A DNA stretch of 64,000 nt from Cunninghamella blakesleeana (GCA_017871115.1 JAFCIZ010000005.1:5387501-5451500), one strand, 5' to 3'; positions 1 through 14,915 are shown, numbered from the stretch's first letter. The notes: a model not told the origin generated them from the letters alone. Translations and numbers: made by a program.

Positions 1-287
1 CCTCAAATATCAAATATCATAAAGAAATGAAGATGTATGTATTAATATAATTCGAAATAATGAGTAATAAATATCTCTCATTTAATAATAATAATATAAA
101 GTATCTACAATTCGAATGCTATTTATCTAATCATAACATACATTAATAAAAAATAAAAATATGTTTCTTATATTATATAAATATATAATTTAATAATAGT
201 AATAATAATAACAATAGTGTTTACAATATATATATTTAGAAAAGGGTAAAATTGATTTTTTTTAAAAAAAGCTGTATTGCTAATAAT

Positions 288-768
288 CTATCCGGTCTTT
301 AATTCATTTCCTTCTTGCTCTTCAAATTGATCCTGTTGTGTTATGACCCTTAATACTGATTTTTTACTCGATTCTTGTAATTCACCAGATATGATTAATT
401 CGTCCAAAATGAAATAGGCCTAATAATCATTTAAAAGCATTTTTATATTTTTAATACGTTTACATTTACAATCAATTGTCTAATATATTTCTACTTTATT
501 TTATTTTTACCTTTTGGAAATTAAAAATCAAATCCAATTCACATACCTAAATACGTAATAATAATAAACATAAAAACAAATCAATGTTATTCTTCTCTTT
601 CTATTTTATTATCACTATTGGATATTTTTTTCATCCTTACATTTCCAAAATATCGATCCAAAATTTCTACATAACGATGAATAATTTCTAAAGTAATAAG
701 TTCATTATCATCTTGATTAATACCAGCTACGAAAAAAAGACTAGCATATCTATATAAGCATATGTATA

Positions 769-814
<46 letters not shown>

Positions 815-868
815 AAAGGAATAGGATCATCGGTTAATATATGTCTATTTAGGCGTGATTTTATAGCG

Positions 869-902
<34 letters not shown>

Positions 903-1411
903 ATATTAATTATACCTTCTATATACAATTTTTTGATCTATAAAATAAAATGAAGAATGTATTCATATCAATAAAATAGCAAAATAAATAATAGTATTAA
1001 TAATAATATTGATAACAACATATAATTTTATTACCTTTATATTCCAGAAAGTTACACATCTTTACTCTTCTAGCTAATACTAACTGAGTTGCATCTTTAA
1101 CAATCTTTGCTTTTTCTTTAGGAGGAATAGTAACAAACCATTTTGTTAAACGAACCTTTCCCTGTCGACTTACAAGTAATAACCAATTGATCTATAATGC
1201 GTATATATATATATACATATATAAATTAATGAATGGAATATATATATGTATATAAGATGAAAAATATTTATATATCTGATATTTTTTTAAAAAAATAAAA
1301 TAGTAAAAAACAATGCATTGCTGATAACTAGTATTGTTATTATTTATATATTTATTTACTGATTAAATATAATAGAAATAAGTGTTTTTTTATTATTTAA
1401 CTTACACCCAT
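288..1411 (-). CDS. APS1: AP-1 clathrin adaptor complex sigma subunit
   Basis: Small (sigma) chain of the AP-1 clathrin adaptor, which sorts cargo between the trans-Golgi network and endosomes. Six exons on the minus strand fit one frame: 1406-1411, 1035-1191, 916-937, 641-749, 511-546, 288-419, giving 153 residues against about 155 usual for the family. Visible family signatures are [11 protein letters not shown] near the N-terminus, [65 protein letters not shown] and the tail SSKKSVLRV. The SSKKSVL tail separates sigma-1 from sigma-2. The first coding exon is only the six bases encoding Met-Gly before a GTAAGT donor. Intron 3 carries a TATATG microsatellite. Family assignment is firm; the minute first exon is inferred from splice signals and phase. 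Confidence 0.93.
761..814. repeat. TATATG microsatellite in AP-1 sigma intron
   Basis: About eight near-perfect copies of a TATATG hexamer lie inside the third intron of the sigma-adaptin gene. It is a simple repeat with no visible function. Confidence 0.85.
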
Positions 1412-2325
1412 ATTTTATTATATATAATTGTGATGGTTTAATATATTAAAAAAATAAAGAGAGCAAGAAAAAAACGCTGAAAATTTTAAAAATAAAATAA
1501 CCAGCTAAATATATTGAATCACCGCATTTTTTTTTTTCAACTTAAAAATAAGCATAAATCAATTTACTTTTTTACTTCTTATATTTATATATTATTATAT
1601 GTATAATTCTAATAAAAAAGAGTAGAATATAACAAATTAGTACTACTCTAATAACCAGAATAATAAAATGCAGTCTTAAAGAGGATGCTTATGAAAATAG
1701 CTAAAAAAGATTATTAACTATAAAGAAAATAAATAGGCAATGTATATATGAATAAAAAAATAAAAACATATAGATATATTAATATATATATATATATATA
1801 TATATAAATCATATATATATAATTAATAAAAAAGGATTTTTCGAATGTAAAAGATAGAATATGTACGTAGTTAAAAATACAGATTAACCTTAATTAAATT
1901 GCTTTTATCTATTATTATCACCACATTAGTTGTTATATGCTTTTTTATTATTAAATACGTATTTAATTCTACATAATAAATAAAGATGATCACTAATAAC
2001 CAAATAAAATAGAAATAAAATATTAATCATCTTTATCATTACAATGGATAAATTTTTATATTGTTGTTTGATTTAACAAAAGTAAATGTACTATAAAAAG
2101 AAATTTAAAGTTACTCATAATAAAATATATATATATAAAAAAAGGATGAGAGTATCACGTGCTGAGCCAATGGGGTGGATTAATTGAACTTCCATAAATA
2201 AAATATTTCTTAAGCATTTTTTTTCTTCTCTTTTTATTTTTCTATACTTTATTATTATTATTATATCACCTTTACATTCCTTATTAATTCATTCTTTTTC
2301 TATTTTTTAATATATATATATATAT
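1412..2325. other. Divergent intergenic region, AP-1 sigma / hydrolase
   Basis: This 914-base spacer separates the 5' ends of two divergent genes and must hold both promoters. It is A/T homopolymer and TA-repeat sequence (TA run near 1783-1804). One less AT-rich patch lies at about 2150-2190. I see no ORF, RNA gene or recognisable factor site. Confidence 0.6.
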
Positions 2326-2796
2326 ATGGATTCAGCTAGAAAACAAGTAAAAGCTTTAGCACCAGCTCCTTTTGTTCAACAACTTATTCGCCAGTTAATT
2401 ATTTCGCCTCCTAAAATTGCTCAGTTGGCTATTAATGATTTAACTAGACCTTTAGGTAGCCAAAAGAAATGGATCAAACGGTTTAAAAATAACCATTGGA
2501 AGGGTGTTTTGATTGGTGAAAATATTAAAAAGGATAGTGAAGAAACCGCTCTTGATCGTTTGAAAAACGCTGATATTGTTATCTATGAAATACATGGTAA
2601 AGTTTTACTCTAATTTTTTGATTTATTGTTATTATTTTGATGATGATCACTTATATATACATATATATATTTTTAAAAAAAAGGTGGTGGATTTCGTTTG
2701 GGCCATTGTCAAATGTATATGGATGCTTTTATTCAATGGGTAACTCTTTTAAAAGAAAATCATGGTGTCAATGCTATTATTATGTCTGTTGAATAT

Positions 2797-2855
<59 letters not shown>

Positions 2856-3832
2856 GCGTTTTACATAATTATATTCATTTTAAAAATAATAAAAATAAAA
2901 ATAATTTATTTTTTTTATATTTACTTAATTAGGTTTGGCTCCAAAGGTTCAGTATCCTGTTCCAATTCATCAATGTGTTGCTAGTTATAATTATTTAACA
3001 AAAGATCTCGGTGTATCACCTTCGAAGATCATTGTATCTGGGGATAGTGCGGGGTAATAATAATAAAATATATATATATATATATAGATATATGTATAAA
3101 ACCATTATTATGATGTAAAATTATTATTATTATTATTTATTGATTACTTATTATTTTTATCATATTAGTGGAGCTATTGCTTTAGAAATGCTATGTCATG
3201 TTTATGCACCTCAATTATTACATCAAACAGATGGAAAAAGAACCAATTTTGATTTAGATTTACCAGCAGGAATTCTTTTATGTTCCCCAGTTACCTCTGT
3301 CAATCAAACTTCGGAATCATGGAAAAAATATGAATCCACTGACCTTGTTTCCCATAAATTATTTTATCTTGTTATCAAGGAATACATTGGCCTTAAAACA
3401 AATAATTTGGATGAAATCCCCATGTTGAAAATATTTAAACATTTATCTGAGCATGGAGGAATGGATCAAATCTGTAATGGAAATGTTTTATTTGTTGTGG
3501 GAAATAAAGAAGTGTTCAGCGACGATATTTTGAAATTTGTGGATGGTGTTAAAAAGAATTCCAGTAAAGTGAAAGTTAATACTATTAAAAGCGATTATTG
3601 TCATGATTGGTATCTTATTCGCGAAATTGTTCGTCAAGAAGACAAGCCAATGTTACAATTATGTGATAAAGTCGTTGCAAAATGGTTTTATCGTGCTGTG
3701 GATCAATATAAAAATACACCTGCTTCCTTTTCCTCTTCAACATCTGTAGAAGTCAATGAAAAAGATGGCTTCTTTTTACCAAGCCCACCACTTGATGATC
3801 CTATTATAACTACTCCTATTGTTCTTGCTTAA
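2326..3832 (+). CDS. Alpha/beta hydrolase (HSL / steryl acetyl hydrolase-like)
   Basis: Predicted serine hydrolase of the alpha/beta-hydrolase-3 (hormone-sensitive lipase-like) group, likely an esterase on lipid or acetylated substrates. Exons 2326-2596, 2684-2797, 2933-3053 and 3169-3832 keep one frame and give 389 residues. The oxyanion-hole motif HGGGFRLG (about residues 90-97) spans intron 1, and the nucleophile elbow GDSAGG (about 165-170) spans intron 3. SVEYGLAPKVQYPVPIHQC is the family's usual segment between them. The C-terminal part carries DYCHDWYLI, where the catalytic His is expected. No clear N-terminal membrane anchor is visible, although one was considered because yeast Say1 has it. 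Intron 2 begins with GT followed by 55 consecutive A. The substrate cannot be told from sequence. Confidence 0.88.
2800..2854. repeat. 55-base poly(A) tract in intron
   Basis: An uninterrupted run of 55 A begins immediately after the GT of the hydrolase intron 2 donor. Length may be inexact because homopolymers are error-prone in assembly. Confidence 0.9.
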
Positions 3833-5004
3833 TTCTTTATCTATTTATATATATATTACTTATCATTTATTATTTAATAATTAGTATCCTTATTCATTTG
3901 TTATCTTTATTTTTTTATATATACATACATACATATATGTATACTAAAATTTATTGGCATAATTAAAAATATTAATGCGTTTTATCTTATTTTAATAACT
4001 GAAGATAATGATGACCTATTCACTTTTTCTTAGTCTATTTTCTTATTAAAGTTGATGATTGGTTATTTAAATGAACTTGAAATATGTATTATAAGTTTGA
4101 ATCTTGTTTATATATATATACTGGTGATGACTACACACAAAAATTGGGTATAGATATAATTTTCACTAATGCCTTTCTACTTGTTAATAATTCCTCATTT
4201 TTAAAATAATCTTGAAATAATTAAAATGGTTTTAATGAAAGAAAATGAAAAATGTAGTCCATTGTTAGGGAAATGAATAAGAATACTAAATGGAAACCAC
4301 CAAAAATAAGAAAATATCACCATTACGATTGACTGTATACCACTATCAAATACAGTTAAAAAATTAGATAGCACGCATTCACCATCACCATCACCAAGCC
4401 GTTCTACTGAGTCAAAAAGTCAAATGGGATGTACTATTATTAATATCTGATTACCATGAGGTATCATTTATATAGAACGTATAGATGATATTGAATTAAG
4501 TTTTATGGTATAGCAAAATAACAGTATAACCCTGACCACACGTTTGAAGTTATTTATTTTCTACCAATTATTAGTAATCAACTTGTTTTTTTTTCATCAT
4601 ATCAACTTAACAATTATGAAGTTTTTTCAAAATGTATTTATAAATATAAATGCTTTTTTATTTATTTATTTGTCCATGCACATAAAAGTATTCAATGATG
4701 ATAATGAATGCATTTTATTATAAAAAGCGTACAGCGATTAATAAAAAATAAAAAAACCTTTTTACATGGTGATTATTTTGAAAAAAAGAAAAAAAGTTTA
4801 ATGATTTGAGATAAAAAGGCTGTTATTATTATTAAAGAGAAACTCATACACATAGACATACACACGCATACATAAAAAAAAAAAGAGGAGGGGAAGGGGG
4901 TTATCGCCATTTTTTATATATTGCCAAGACTATTATTTTTAAAAATATGAAAATACAATACAATAAAAATAGATTGTTAAATAAATGCTTTATTATGATG
5001 AATA

Positions 5005-5050
<46 letters not shown>

Positions 5051-5170
5051 TAGAATAAATGATAAAAAGAAGGGAAAAAAATTATGAATAGAGGAAAGGG
5101 GCATAAAAATTAAAATAAACTCTTATTAAAATAAATCTACATACACATACACACACATACATTATTATTA
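3833..5170. other. Convergent intergenic region, hydrolase / KRR1
   Basis: 1.3 kb between two 3' ends. It contains AT-rich low-complexity sequence, a short CACCAT repeat near 4378-4396, an AT dinucleotide run at 5007-5046 and CA-rich patches near 4850-4875 and 5141-5160. No coding signal or RNA gene is seen. Confidence 0.55.
5007..5046. repeat. AT dinucleotide microsatellite
   Basis: About 20 uninterrupted AT units in the spacer between the hydrolase and KRR1 3' ends. Confidence 0.9.
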
Positions 5171-6559
<1,389 letters not shown>

Positions 6560-7030
6560 GGTGTATTATTATTTTTTTTTTTAAAAAAAAAAGGTGTAGA
6601 AGAGAATGGAAAGAAAAAAAAATTGAATGAGATTAAAAAAAAGTTTCCTGCAAAATCAATTCAGTAAAACCGGTCACTGGCCATTTCTTTTTTTAATAGA
6701 TCAACTCATCCTTTTCCATTATTTTTAAACAGAGAATATATTTTGTTCTTTTAAAAAAAAAAAAAAAGAATTGGAACGACAATTTCATCCATACTAATAT
6801 AACAAAATAGATAAACAATATAAATATAAATATAAATATAAATAAATATATACATATTACTATTTATTAGTTTGTTATTATTATTATTATTATTATTACT
6901 ATTGTAGATAAATAAAAAAAATAATATGATTCTCATCAAAAAAAAAAAAAATTGTGATTATATATAATATAAAGTGTATTTATGTAAAAAGACGAAAAAC
7001 TTGTTTTTCTTGATTTTTTATAATTCTAGT

Positions 7031-7064
<34 letters not shown>

Positions 7065-7876
7065 ATAGAAATGATAATGATAATGATGAGCACTTTTTAT
7101 TTTTCTCAGACAAAAAATTATATAAATATAAGGTTCATTGACCGCTTCAGGTACCTTTCGCCCTTTTTTATCATATCTGATAAGCATTTTTTATGTATTT
7201 AAAAAATGATATTATCGTGTATATTTGTTATTATTATTATTATTACTATTATATATTTTTTACATAAAGACGTATATTATTTGATGTTTAAACTAAAAAT
7301 TAAAAAGGATATACTTGTCATAATATAATAAGGTTAATAAAAAAAAACTAAAATAAAATAAAATATTAGTTTCAGCATAAAGTTTAGTACAACCTAATAT
7401 AAGAGGAGGGAAGGGGGGTGAGGTTAAGAAGAGAAAATAATAATAATAATAAAACATATTTTTTATTATAATTATCATAATACTATTATGAGCAAGTTTA
7501 AAAGAAAATCACAATGTTAAATGTATATATATATATATATAATATCTTTTATATTTGCGTTACCATTAATATTAATAGTACGAAGAAAATTCACGAGAAT
7601 TTTTACATTAGGAGAAATCATAATCATACTATTATTTAAAAACATATGCATTCGTCTGTGCTGATCTACAAAGTCACTTAAAAAAATTATGCACCATCTT
7701 TTTTTTATATACATAAATAATAAATAAAATAGATAATTAATATATATTCTCATACGTACATGTGTCTTATTATTAAGATAAGAAATAATAGAAAGAAAAT
7801 TAAAGTATTAATAATTAGTACAAGTATACGTCTTTTACTTATTAAACTAGTTATTATAATAATAATATACATGTAC

Positions 7877-7928
<52 letters not shown>

Positions 7929-8226
7929 ATATATACGTAGCTTGTATATACTGTAAAAAAAGTATTCCCCTTTTAATATGGTACTAAACTATATTTAGTA
8001 AGCTTGGCTTTCGTTTTTTTTTTTTTTTTTCTCAGGTGTCACCCCCCATAACAATATATATATATATCAAATTTTAACCCCTCTCCCCCCCTAAATTTTA
8101 CTTATTTTTGAAACTCTTTTTTATTTTTCTTTTATTTTTTTTCTTTTTCTTTCTTTCTTTTTCTTTCTTTCTTTCTTTCTTTCCTTCTTATATAATTGAA
8201 CAATAAAATAGTATAGTGAATGTATT
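6560..8226. other. Divergent intergenic region, KRR1 / GATA-PHD gene
   Basis: 1.67 kb holding two promoters. Visible are a T11A10 palindrome at 6572-6592, a 31-T tract at 7033-7063, an AT microsatellite near 7880-7911 and a long CTTT-type pyrimidine tract at about 8120-8188 directly upstream of the next start codon. A short open stretch on the minus strand at 7517-7753 looks less random than its surroundings and is treated as a finding. No firm gene. Confidence 0.5.
7033..7063. repeat. Poly(T) tract
   Basis: 31 consecutive T in the spacer between KRR1 and the GATA/PHD gene. It is one of the four longest homopolymers of the window. Confidence 0.85.
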
Positions 8227-10548
8227 ATGTCTAATATTAATAATAATAATAATAATAATATATATACTTCTGCTTCTTCTATGGATATAATAAATGAACT
8301 TAGTCGTCAATCAAAAGATATAACCTTAGACCATTCTTTTACTTTTATGCCAGAAGTTATTTTATCTAATTTACTTCAAACTCAAGTAAGTTCCTTTTTA
8401 TTATTATTAGTATTAGTATTAATAATAATAATAATATAATCAATAAAGAAATTAGAAATGGATAGACAGATATATACTATATAAATAAAAGGAGAAGAAG
8501 GAAAGGAGTATTAAACTCTTTAGATAAAATAATAAAGAGAAATAATAAAATAAATGGGTTTTAATGGGATCACTCATCGTTATCATTAAAAAAGGAAAAA
8601 CGAAAAATTATATATATAAACAAAAGTAGGCATGACTTGTGGCACACCATATTAACTAATTATCATCTCCGCCATTATTACCATTTTTTATTTTTTTTAT
8701 TTTATTTTTATTTTAGTGCAACCTCCCTTCTTCAACTCAACAACCACCTATCATTATACAGCCTATTCACCATACTTTAGAAAATGCTATCATTACTTAT
8801 GATACAGCTAATTTAATTTTGGATCAACATCACCAATTACAACAAAAACAAAAAGAATTAGTTAAAGATGTCTTTTTTTCTCCTGCCATGATATCTACTA
8901 CTTCTTCTTCTACTTCTTTGTCTTCTAGTTCTTTTAATGATCATTATTATCATCAGCATCAAATTAATAATAATAATAATAATAGTAGTAGTAGTAGTAA
9001 TGAAAGTTATAATCAGTCTTCGTTCGATCATCTTTCATCTCTATCAAAAGATGATGATGATGAATTTAATCCTTCCGATTTATTATTGGAACAAGAAGAT
9101 GATACTTCTTCTTTACTTTTCTTTGGTTCGTTGGATATTGATTTAGATCATGAACCTTTCTCGTCTTCTCCAACTACCGCCAGTTCTGATAACAATTTGA
9201 AACATAAAACGTCTGATCTCCTACATGAAAAAAATAAAAAGCGTGATCAATGGTTAACCGTGACTCCGAAATCAACTCCTCCTATGTCACCTTACGATCA
9301 AACTTGGGATTATTTTGATGCTTCGGGTGAAGATTCTTCTTCGGATGATGAATCCAATTCGTCAAGGTAAATAAAAAATAGGAAATTAAAAAAATAAATA
9401 AAAAAGTATGATTTTTTTTAACTTGTTTCTATATATAACTTTTTTTTTTTTACATATATTTTTAGCTTGGATTATCAAACAATGAATTCGAATTTTCAAT
9501 CTATTTCTGTACAAGAAAAATCATATGATAATAGTAATAACGAAGAAAAAGAAATCCAACCATTATCATCATCATCATCATCAACTGAAATGATTTGGGA
9601 AAATAAAAAAAATAATATATTAATGGATACCATGAATCATCTTCATCATCAAAAAAAATTAAATAAATCAACAAAAGGGCGTATAAATAATAAAAATAAT
9701 ACCCATCATCGTTTGACAACTTCCAATACAATTAAAAAACCAAAATTACCAAAGCAAACTAAAAAAGCAAAAAAACCAAGAGCAACAATTAATAATAATA
9801 CAAATGCATCATCTTCATCTTCATTTATACCTCCTCCCCCTGAAAATAATGATCATTTAGAAAAAGTACCTCCTCGATCAACCTCTCATCCTACTTTATA
9901 TCAAAAATTAACAGACGCTAATATGGATTGGTGTAGATATTGTGGTACAACTGAAGGTGTTAATTGGAGACCTGGGCCATGGGGAAAACGAACTTTATGC
10001 AAGTATGTATTAATATAATCATTTTATAATAGTTTTTTTTTTTTTATTCATCTTTTATATTTTTTATTTTTAATAGTAAACATGGATGTGATTATAAAGG
10101 GTATGGATTTGCTTGCAAATTACCAAGACTTGATTTAACGGGTTATTTAAATGAAAGCATCCATGATCGGGATCGACCAGTTCTTCAATTTTATTGCGCT
10201 ACCTGTCACCAAAAAGAATCTTGGCAAACCAATGTATTAGTTCGCTGTGAAGGATGTTATAAATCTTATCATCAAAAATGTTATCACGGAAAAGAACAAC
10301 CTTTAACTGATGAATTTATTCTTGGAGATCAACCTTGGTATTGTGATACAACTTGTCAAGATAATGTTACTCGTCAGAGAGTAGTAGTGGAAATTTCGCG
10401 TAAACGTCTACCTTTAATGTGTGCTCCAACAAAAAATCAAAACAATAATAATACTACTGCAACAACAGCCCTTTGTAACAATAATAATAATAACAACCGT
10501 GTCTTAAGTGATCGTGCAACTCGTGGCATACGTGATATTAGTAAATAG
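8227..10548 (+). CDS. GATA-like zinc finger plus PHD finger protein
   Basis: Putative chromatin or transcription regulator of 605 residues. Exons 8227-8385, 8717-9366, 9466-10002 and 10077-10548 join in one frame. Residues 1-420 are low-complexity: Asn, Ser and Asp/Glu runs, then a Lys-rich basic patch (KKPKLPKQTKKAKKPRA). A GATA-type finger follows: CRYC, then WRPGPWGKRTLC, then CNKH where canonical GATA fingers read CNAC, so His replaces the fourth zinc ligand. A PHD-like C4HC3 set comes next: CATC, CEGC, YHQKC, WYCDTTC. The tail is Asn-rich with a short basic end. The finger is split by the last intron. It resembles fungal nuclear regulators, but I know no named orthologue. DNA or histone binding is inferred from domains only. 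Confidence 0.85.
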
Positions 10549-10846
10549 AAGTTTTTTTTAATTATTTTTTTATATATCTCACCCATTATTTTATAATTTT
10601 TCTTTTTTTTTTTTAAATTTTCATGTATATGCTTTTTTATTTTTATGATTATTATGATTATTATTATACTTTTTTTATATATATATACTTTTTTTTTTTT
10701 ACTATTATTCCCCTACTCTATTTTTTCATTTTTACTGATTTAATTATATATTTTTCGTTCATATTTATTTATTTATTTTAGTTTTATTTTTTTTTTAAAA
10801 AAAAATTTTTGTATATAATTGAAAAATTTAATGTATTACATTTTAC

Positions 10847-10884
<38 letters not shown>

Positions 10885-11056
10885 GTAAAAGTATTATTAT
10901 AATCAATGTCAAAATATTAATCTTTATAGTGCTAATCAAAAAAATAATTAAAGTGCCGATTTTTTTAATAATTATTTTTGGCGCTTTTTCATTATTTTAT
11001 AACTCTTACTTTTTTATTTCACTTTTTAAAAACCTTTTTTTTTTTATACAAATTCC
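10549..11056. other. Tandem intergenic region, GATA-PHD / APC4
   Basis: 508 bases of T-rich 3' flank and A/T-rich promoter. It holds a T10A9 tract at 10787-10805 and a TAA repeat near 10845-10880. No gene seen. Confidence 0.5.
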
Positions 11057-12867
11057 ATGTTTCCCGAGCCATTAGATACCACCCCCTTTCCTTTCTTTGA
11101 AGATACAATTCACTCACAACCAGTTATATCTATCAATTGGAATCCTATTAATGATCTTTGTATAATATTATTTCAAGATAATTCTTTAGCAATGTGTCGA
11201 TCCGATACAACAATCATTTGGACAATTGATGATCTCGCGTCAAATGTAACTTGCATAACGTGGCATCCTGATGGTATATAAATAATATATATATATATGT
11301 ATTTATGAAGCAATAATAGTTATAATAATATACATTTAAAATTAATAATGTATGTCCATTTCTTTCGTTTTTCTCTTTCGTTTTCTTTTTTTTTTTTATT
11401 ATTTTTTATTGATGTTTTAGGTAAAAAGTTTGTTGTTGGACATGAAGATGGAACTGTATTTAAATATGATGCCCTATATTCATCACCTTCTTCTATTCAA
11501 TGCTGGCCACTTGATGATATTGATGACCAATTCAGCTCTTCTTCTTCTTGTTCTATTTCCTCTTTAAAATGGGTGGATTACTCTCTAGACGAACCTAAAA
11601 TAAATATTGTAAGTTTAAATAATCGATAAATATATGCATATTTTGGTAATAAAGATAATACGAAAAACAGGATATATCCAACCAAATTCTCTTTATTTCC
11701 TTTTTTTATACAGCCTGGATTTGATCCTAATGAAACATTTGATATGGAACATCATTTGCCTTCACTTAGTATGGAACCTATTAAAGAATCATTGTATGGC
11801 TTTTTCTTTTTTAAAAAAAAATGAAAACGAAAAAATATATGCATTTTACTTAAATTGTTTGGCTGAGTTCTTTTTTATCTATTATATATAGCTACCCTTT
11901 ACCTGATCGAACAAAAAATGTACCAAAAAAACCAATGAACGTGGAATCAAATAAATCACTATTATTAATAGGTGATCAAAATGGATTTTTACATTTAACG
12001 TAAGTATAAAAAAATAATAAAAAAAGGACGATTATTTTAAAATGGTATATAAGAGAATGCACAGATGTATAGATAAATAGATGGAATGGATGAAAGGAAG
12101 AGCTTTTTTTACGAATAATTATTGACATAATTTCAATTCTTCTTCTTTTTCTTATTACCATCATCATTTATTATAGAATAGACGGATCATATCATATTGG
12201 ATCCATGGATTGTCTATCCAATTCATCGGTAAATAATAAATTATACTAATAATCGTAATCATTACTATCCTAAGATAAACAGTTATAAAAATAAAAAAAG
12301 AAGAAAAGAGTGTTAATAATCGTCTCTTTTTCTATTTTTTTATTTATTATTATATATAGAAAAAAGGTAGTATTGTAGATATATCTGTTTCTCAGGATTT
12401 AGATAGAATATTTATGATTGCACAATATAAGGTTGGTGAAAATGTATATGATTATGATTTTTTGACTGTGGCATCTGATCTATTAAAATTGAAAAAGCAA
12501 CAATTACATAATATCTCTGGTATACAATTTGAAATGAATTATTTACTTCAATATATTAAGCTCTCTGCCACGGCTTTATTATCACATTACAATGCTACTG
12601 AAAAAATTACCAAATCAAATGTAGATAGCATGTCGAACACTATCAAAGAGCATAATGGTAAGTTATTTTTTCTTTTTCTTTTTCCTAAATACTAACATTA
12701 TTATTATTATTATTATTATTTATTGAATAGATAATGCCATCCCATGTCCTGAAGTAGAATTACTTGGGATATTAGCTACTGGTTATAGTAGTGAAGCTCT
12801 TTACGATTATTTTACGAATGTATTTACTTTACAAGTGAGTTTTTTTATATATATATTTTTTTTTATA

Positions 12868-12899
<32 letters not shown>

Positions 12900-13742
12900 T
12901 TAATAATAACAATAATACTAATAATAATATTAATAATAATAATTATAATCGTATTCACATATATTTTCATATACTCTATTTTTTATAACTATTATGATTA
13001 TCTAGAGAAAAAAAGCTTGGGAAACCAACGCTACTAATAGTTATTATAATCTTCAGCGAATCATTCTTGAATATTTAGAACCAGCTTGTGAAAGGTTACT
13101 ATTACAATTGGAAAAGCTCTGTGGCTATGAAAAATGGTAATAATAATAAAAATAAAAATAAATCAAATCAATTAATGCTTTATTTCTTTTTTATTTAATT
13201 GTTATTCTTATATATTTAATGTAATAGTCTTAAATTATATTCTGAGTTCTTATGTAAAGATACTATCAATAAAGCAATAAAATTTGTTAGCCAATATATG
13301 TCCACTTTACAACAATTATTAAAATCAATTGGAAAAATAATAAAGCGATTTCAAGAATTTTTTAATTGGATAAATAAATGTAAAAATACAATAAATCTTA
13401 AAAAAAATTCTCAATAGGATCATAATCATGCTAATCTCTCTTTTTTTTTTTTTACAACTCCATTTATAGATACACAAACATTAAGTGATAGTGAATCTGC
13501 TGATTATCAACATAATGCAAATAAACCATTTTATAATGATGCAAGAACTATACATACTTACTTACTGGATGATTTTAAGGGGGATAGTTTGGCAGCTTAT
13601 TTTAAACAAACTGATACAGTATCACAAATGTCATCAGGTAAAGTTCAAACCTTTTTTTCTTTCATTATTAATATGCATACAAAAAAGCTTGATTTTCTCA
13701 TTAACTTTATATCATATTTTATATTGTTGTTGTACTATTTAA

Positions 13743-13773
<31 letters not shown>

Positions 13774-14915
13774 CTAATAGGATATTATGATGGTTCTCAT
13801 CCTATAGATACATTACCGAGTTTACTAAAAAAAATTGATGATTATTGTCATGCTATATTGCAAACACCTTCTAAAAACCTTCCATCCTCAATGAATTCCC
13901 TTTTGTTTATTCCAATCTGTAAAAATGTTTCCGGTTTGTTACACAAAATGAATGGACGGGCTTTAGCAACCTATATTTTGGAATCAGATGTAACATGATA
14001 AGAAAATAAAAGTGTTTATATATGTATATAATATTTTTTTAAAAAAAATAATTTATTTATTTATCATTTCATTGTATTTTATTTTTTAATAGGAATCGAT
14101 TCATCAATATTGTGCTATTGTAGATTCTAAAAATAATAAATGTAAGTTGAAAATAAATAAATAAACAAATTAGAAAAGATCTCGCGCGGAATGTCAATAA
14201 AAATAAAATAAAAAAAAAAAACCAAAGCTAAGTGTAAAACTTTATTTATTTTAAATTTTTTTTTAAGTAATCATTCTACATCATCAGCGGAACAAAGTCA
14301 AGAATTTAGGTAACACGGATTCACACGATAGATCATTATCCATTTCACAGCCATCATTATTATTATCAAGGAATTCAACCCAGCCAACAGCATCAGCAAG
14401 TCGTACGGAATTTAGTTTAATTGATATTGGATTACAATGGAATATTACTGATATAGAATTTATGGATGATAAAGAGTTAGGTCTTATAGTTGAACAACAA
14501 CAACAGCAAGAAGATTCCAGTCATGTGGTCCAAAATTATTTATGTTCTATCATTTATCAAGAATTAAATTATTTACCATTAAAGGATCTTCATATCAATA
14601 CTACTGATCCTCATCCATCACCCATTCAACAAGATATGGTAATATATATGAACTGTTTGAAGAAAAAAAATTAAATGAAAAATAACGTGTTTGATTAAAA
14701 AATACCATAACTTTTCCCTTCTATTAAAAAACCCACCATTTTTCATACATATTTATATTATTTAGAAACAAGTCATTTCAAGATACATGAAAAATATAAA
14801 CATGTCCAATGTCATTTTTGGAACAAATGGCAGAGAAAAAAGAAGGATCATGAGTATTTCTGCTAATAATGGTTTGTATCGGGTCTTAGAAATGGATGCA
14901 AGAGAGGATGTTTAG
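11057..14915 (+). CDS. APC4: Anaphase-promoting complex subunit 4
   Basis: Scaffold subunit of the APC/C ubiquitin ligase that drives exit from mitosis. Fourteen exons fit one frame: 11057-11273, 11421-11608, 11714-11793, 11892-11999, 12177-12228, 12360-12657, 12731-12834, 13006-13136, 13228-13379, 13470-13637, 13781-13989, 14093-14141, 14268-14638, 14766-14915. They give 758 residues against about 800 in human APC4. The N-terminus is WD40-like (VISINWNPINDLCII, VTCITWHPDG, FVVGHEDGTVFKYDA). The family core is seen in PCPEVELLGILATGYSSEAL and YYNLQRIILEYLEPACERLL. The end NGREKRRIMSISANNGLYRV matches the usual APC4 C-terminal strand. Three-prime end converges on the kinesin gene. Some small exons depend on phase alone, but the overall call is strong. 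Confidence 0.9.

Noticed and set aside
4378..4396. CACCATCACCATCACC as a possible functional repeat or His-coding stretch
   Set aside because: Too short and isolated, with no open frame around it.
9501..9731. Minus-strand ORF rich in Tyr and Asp inside the GATA/PHD gene
   Set aside because: Antisense shadow of an Asn/Lys/His-rich plus-strand exon.
10809..11075. ORF overlapping the APC4 start
   Set aside because: Ile/Phe/Lys-only translation of AT repeats, as are most short ORFs in the spacers.
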